Shown here one piece after another: positions 62,497-64,000 of a stretch of 64,000 nt of DNA. Position numbers and translations under genes: made by a program. The DNA is from Symbiobacteriaceae bacterium (GTDB taxonomy: Bacteria > Bacillota > Sulfobacillia > Symbiobacteriales > Symbiobacteriaceae): positions 1,524 to 65,523 of the forward strand of contig JARBUG010000004.1 in NCBI GenBank assembly GCA_029239785.1, written 5' to 3'. The number at the start of each line of letters is the position of its first letter. The first letter of the stretch is position 1. The notes beneath the pieces were generated by a model. The model searched no databases, was not told the origin of the DNA, and worked only from the letters and a program-made list of their open reading frames with translations.

Positions 62497-63894
62497 TTAC
62501 GCTCCTTCACGCAGGGCCGTTTCCAGCACTTCGCGCATTAGCTCCGGCATGAACCGGTGAGCGATGGTGACGTCAGCGAAGGACGGATAACCGGCCTCTG
62601 CAAAGCCCATGAGGGAGGGGCCGCCCGCGGTGTAGACGCGGTCCGGGTCGACGGGCTCGCCGTTGATGCGCAGGTCCAGTACCCGGCCGGCGTCGACCCG
62701 GTAGGTCAGGCCAACTGTGAAGACACGCCCGATGGGAATGCCGTAGGGGCGCTGTCCGCCGGCGCCCGACCTTCCGCCGTAGATCGCCGGGTCTTGCGAC
62801 TGCTCCAGAATTGTCTGCAGCGTCCTCCCCGTCAACTCAAGCCGGGCCACGACGAAGAAGGCCGGCATGGCTTCCAGCAAGTGACGGCGCAGGAGCGGAC
62901 CCGCCGGAAGGCCTTGCACGGCCCCCGCCCCGACCATGAAGCCGATTTCGGCGCCCGCCCGCCGCCTGGCGGCTTCTGCCGCCAGCGTGCAGAGCGGCGA
63001 TTCGCCCAGGCCATCGTGGGGAAGGGGCGTCGGGAGGGTGGTGATCAGGCCGTCCATCTCGGCCTCGGCAGCCCGGGTCATCTCGTCGATGACGTGCAGG
63101 GCTGCGGGGTCCGGTATGACCCGGTCCGGGTCGACCGGGACCAGGCGCCCCTGGCAGGTGGAGATTCGCGCCGACTCCAGGTCGACGGTCAGGTCCAGCA
63201 CGCCCACGTACTCGCCCAGACCGCCGGCCTGAGCGATGGGCACGCCGTTTACGGTAACAGGTTCCGGGACCACCGTGTGGCTGTGCCCCCCGACGACCAG
63301 GTCGACCCCAAGCCCTAACTCGGCTAGTTCCTGGTCCGGGCCGTGGCCCAGGTGGCTGAGCAGCAGCACCAGATCGGCACCTGCCGCCCGTACCTCAGCA
63401 GCGCTGCGGCGAATCTCGTCATACGGATGCAACCCACCGATCCCGAGGTAGCTGTAAGTGACCGTGTAGGGGTCGGTGGCGCCCACGATCCCCAGCTTCA
63501 GCGGCCCCACGGGGAGGATGGTCCAGTCACGGAGCCCGGGCAGCTGCCGGCCCTCCAGGTCGCGCAGGTTGGCGCAGAGCCAGGGGAAGGGCGACCGGGC
63601 GGCCAGGGCCGTCATGGTGTCACGGTGGGTCCGCATGATTTCGTTGTTGCCCGGGGTCATGGCGCTGCAGCCCAGTGCCGCCAGGAGCCGGGTCGTCACT
63701 TCGCCGCGGGTGCCGTAACAGACGGGGTTGCTCATTTCGCTGAAGTCGCCGGCGTCGAGGTAGAGGGCGTGGCGCCCAGCCGCCTCGGCCCGGGCCAGTT
63801 CGGACCGGACCACCGCCGCGGTGTACGGCCAGCGTTCCAGTTGGCAGTGCAGGTCGTTGGTATGTACAAGGGTGACTTGGATGATTTGGCTCAA
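62497..63894 (-). CDS. UshA-like metallophosphoesterase / 5'-nucleotidase
   Basis: 465-residue enzyme. Metal-binding motifs: HTNDLHCQ, LYLDAGDF, GNNE (the usual GNHE has His here), LLSHLGH and GGHSH. The C-terminal 5'-nucleotidase domain shows ESPLCTLAAEAARRRAGAEI and FFVVARLELTGRTLQ. No signal peptide, so probably cytoplasmic. TTG at 63894 with GGAGG 8 bp upstream. Substrate may be a nucleotide, cyclic nucleotide or CoA-type compound. Confidence 0.85.
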   Translation of the reverse strand: MSQIIQVTLVHTNDLHCQLERWPYTAAVVRSELARAEAAGRHALYLDAGDFSEMSNPVCYGTRGEVTTRLLAALGCSAMTPGNNEIMRTHRDTMTALAARSPFPWLCANLRDLEGRQLPGLRDWTILPVGPLKLGIVGATDPYTVTYSYLGIGGLHPYDEIRRSAAEVRAAGADLVLLLSHLGHGPDQELAELGLGVDLVVGGHSHTVVPEPVTVNGVPIAQAGGLGEYVGVLDLTVDLESARISTCQGRLVPVDPDRVIPDPAALHVIDEMTRAAEAEMDGLITTLPTPLPHDGLGESPLCTLAAEAARRRAGAEIGFMVGAGAVQGLPAGPLLRRHLLEAMPAFFVVARLELTGRTLQTILEQSQDPAIYGGRSGAGGQRPYGIPIGRVFTVGLTYRVDAGRVLDLRINGEPVDPDRVYTAGGPSLMGFAEAGYPSFADVTIAHRFMPELMREVLETALREGA

Positions 63895-63914
63895 AAGTAT
63901 CGCCTCCGGGCGAG

Positions 63915-64000
63915 TTAGAAGCTCTTCTCCAGCTCATCCACCAGGGCGCCCACGTAGGCTACGGCCTTGCGGATGGGCTCGGGCTGGGTAATATCGACCC
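63915..64000 (-). CDS. 3' end of a gene cut by the window edge
   Basis: The minus strand reads VDITQPEPIRKAVAYVGALV then DELEKSF to a TAA at 63915. The product is not recognised from 27 residues. Same strand as the UshA-like gene, whose TTG lies 21 bp downstream, so the two may be one operon. Confidence 0.6.
   Translation of the reverse strand, partial: VDITQPEPIRKAVAYVGALVDELEKSF

Overview
The window looks like chromosomal DNA of a GC-rich, endospore-forming Firmicute, probably Symbiobacterium or a relative. Evidence: very high GC, frequent GTG/TTG starts behind strong GGAGG ribosome-binding sites, a complete gerA-type germinant-receptor operon, CotB/CotG/CotH-type spore-coat genes, a CgeB-type spore maturation glycosyltransferase, and promoter candidates resembling sigma-K and sigma-G sites. 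No rRNA, tRNA, CRISPR array or intact transposon was found.

Layout. 60-1057: an exported YckD-like protein and a 60-residue membrane protein. 1228-5891: a spore-coat block with two CotB-like proteins (the second with a Lys/Asp and Ser/Arg repeat tail), an ArsB/NhaD-type transporter between them, a CotG-like protein made almost wholly of Ser/Arg/Asp repeats, and a CotH-family protein kinase. 5900-8425: a VTT/DedA membrane protein, an orphan 207-residue protein and several minisatellites. 8426-10824 (minus): an acyl carrier protein, an SDR reductase and an AMP-forming acyl ligase, divergent from 10932-20233 (plus), a nine-gene surface-glycan operon: acyltransferase, nucleotide-sugar dehydrogenase, sugar oxidase, aminotransferase, epimerase, CgeB-like glycosyltransferase with an unusual Cys/His/Ser-repeat tail, LmbE deacetylase, ATP-grasp enzyme and PHP hydrolase. 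20565-33808: a small lipoprotein, an SNF2 helicase plus SWIM protein pair, a DUF3231-like protein, an esterase, a BNR-repeat lipoprotein, a nuclease-fold protein, a DUF4157-nuclease toxin candidate and a CPBP protease. 33962-44942: a SUKH-like protein, then a defence-type island (PD-(D/E)XK protein, DUF4145 protein, Abi-type protein, zinc ribbon, STAND ATPase with TPRs, McrB-like GTPase and DUF2357 nuclease). 45597-47047: orphan proteins. 47119-50996 (minus): gerAA-gerAB-gerAC plus a tiny two-helix gene. 51591-55898 (minus): a SEC-C protein and an ECF sigma/anti-sigma/stalk-domain operon, with a decayed gene between them. 56378-64000: an M28 membrane peptidase, a two-component system, a metzincin-HEAT protein, decayed gene fragments, a UshA-like phosphoesterase and the 3' end of one more gene.

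The central theme is the spore surface. The coat block provides a predicted kinase (CotH) next to Ser-repeat substrates (CotG, CotB). The glycan operon builds what looks like a UDP-2,3-diamino-uronic-acid pathway and carries a glycosyltransferase whose own C-terminus holds five 13-residue His-Cys-Asp-Cys-Ser repeats. The cotG-like gene and the glycan operon share a nearly identical promoter candidate (ACC, 16 bp, CATAnnnTG), which suggests that coat phosphorylation and spore-surface glycosylation are one late mother-cell programme. The best candidate for an undescribed system is this phospho-glyco coat module.

Intergenic DNA is unusually structured. It includes a nested-palindrome element in at least three clear copies plus one divergent copy, GGGAAG-type minisatellites, a 19-bp tandem array, and a possible small inverted-repeat element. 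All homology statements rest on motif recognition from the translated sequence; no database search was run.
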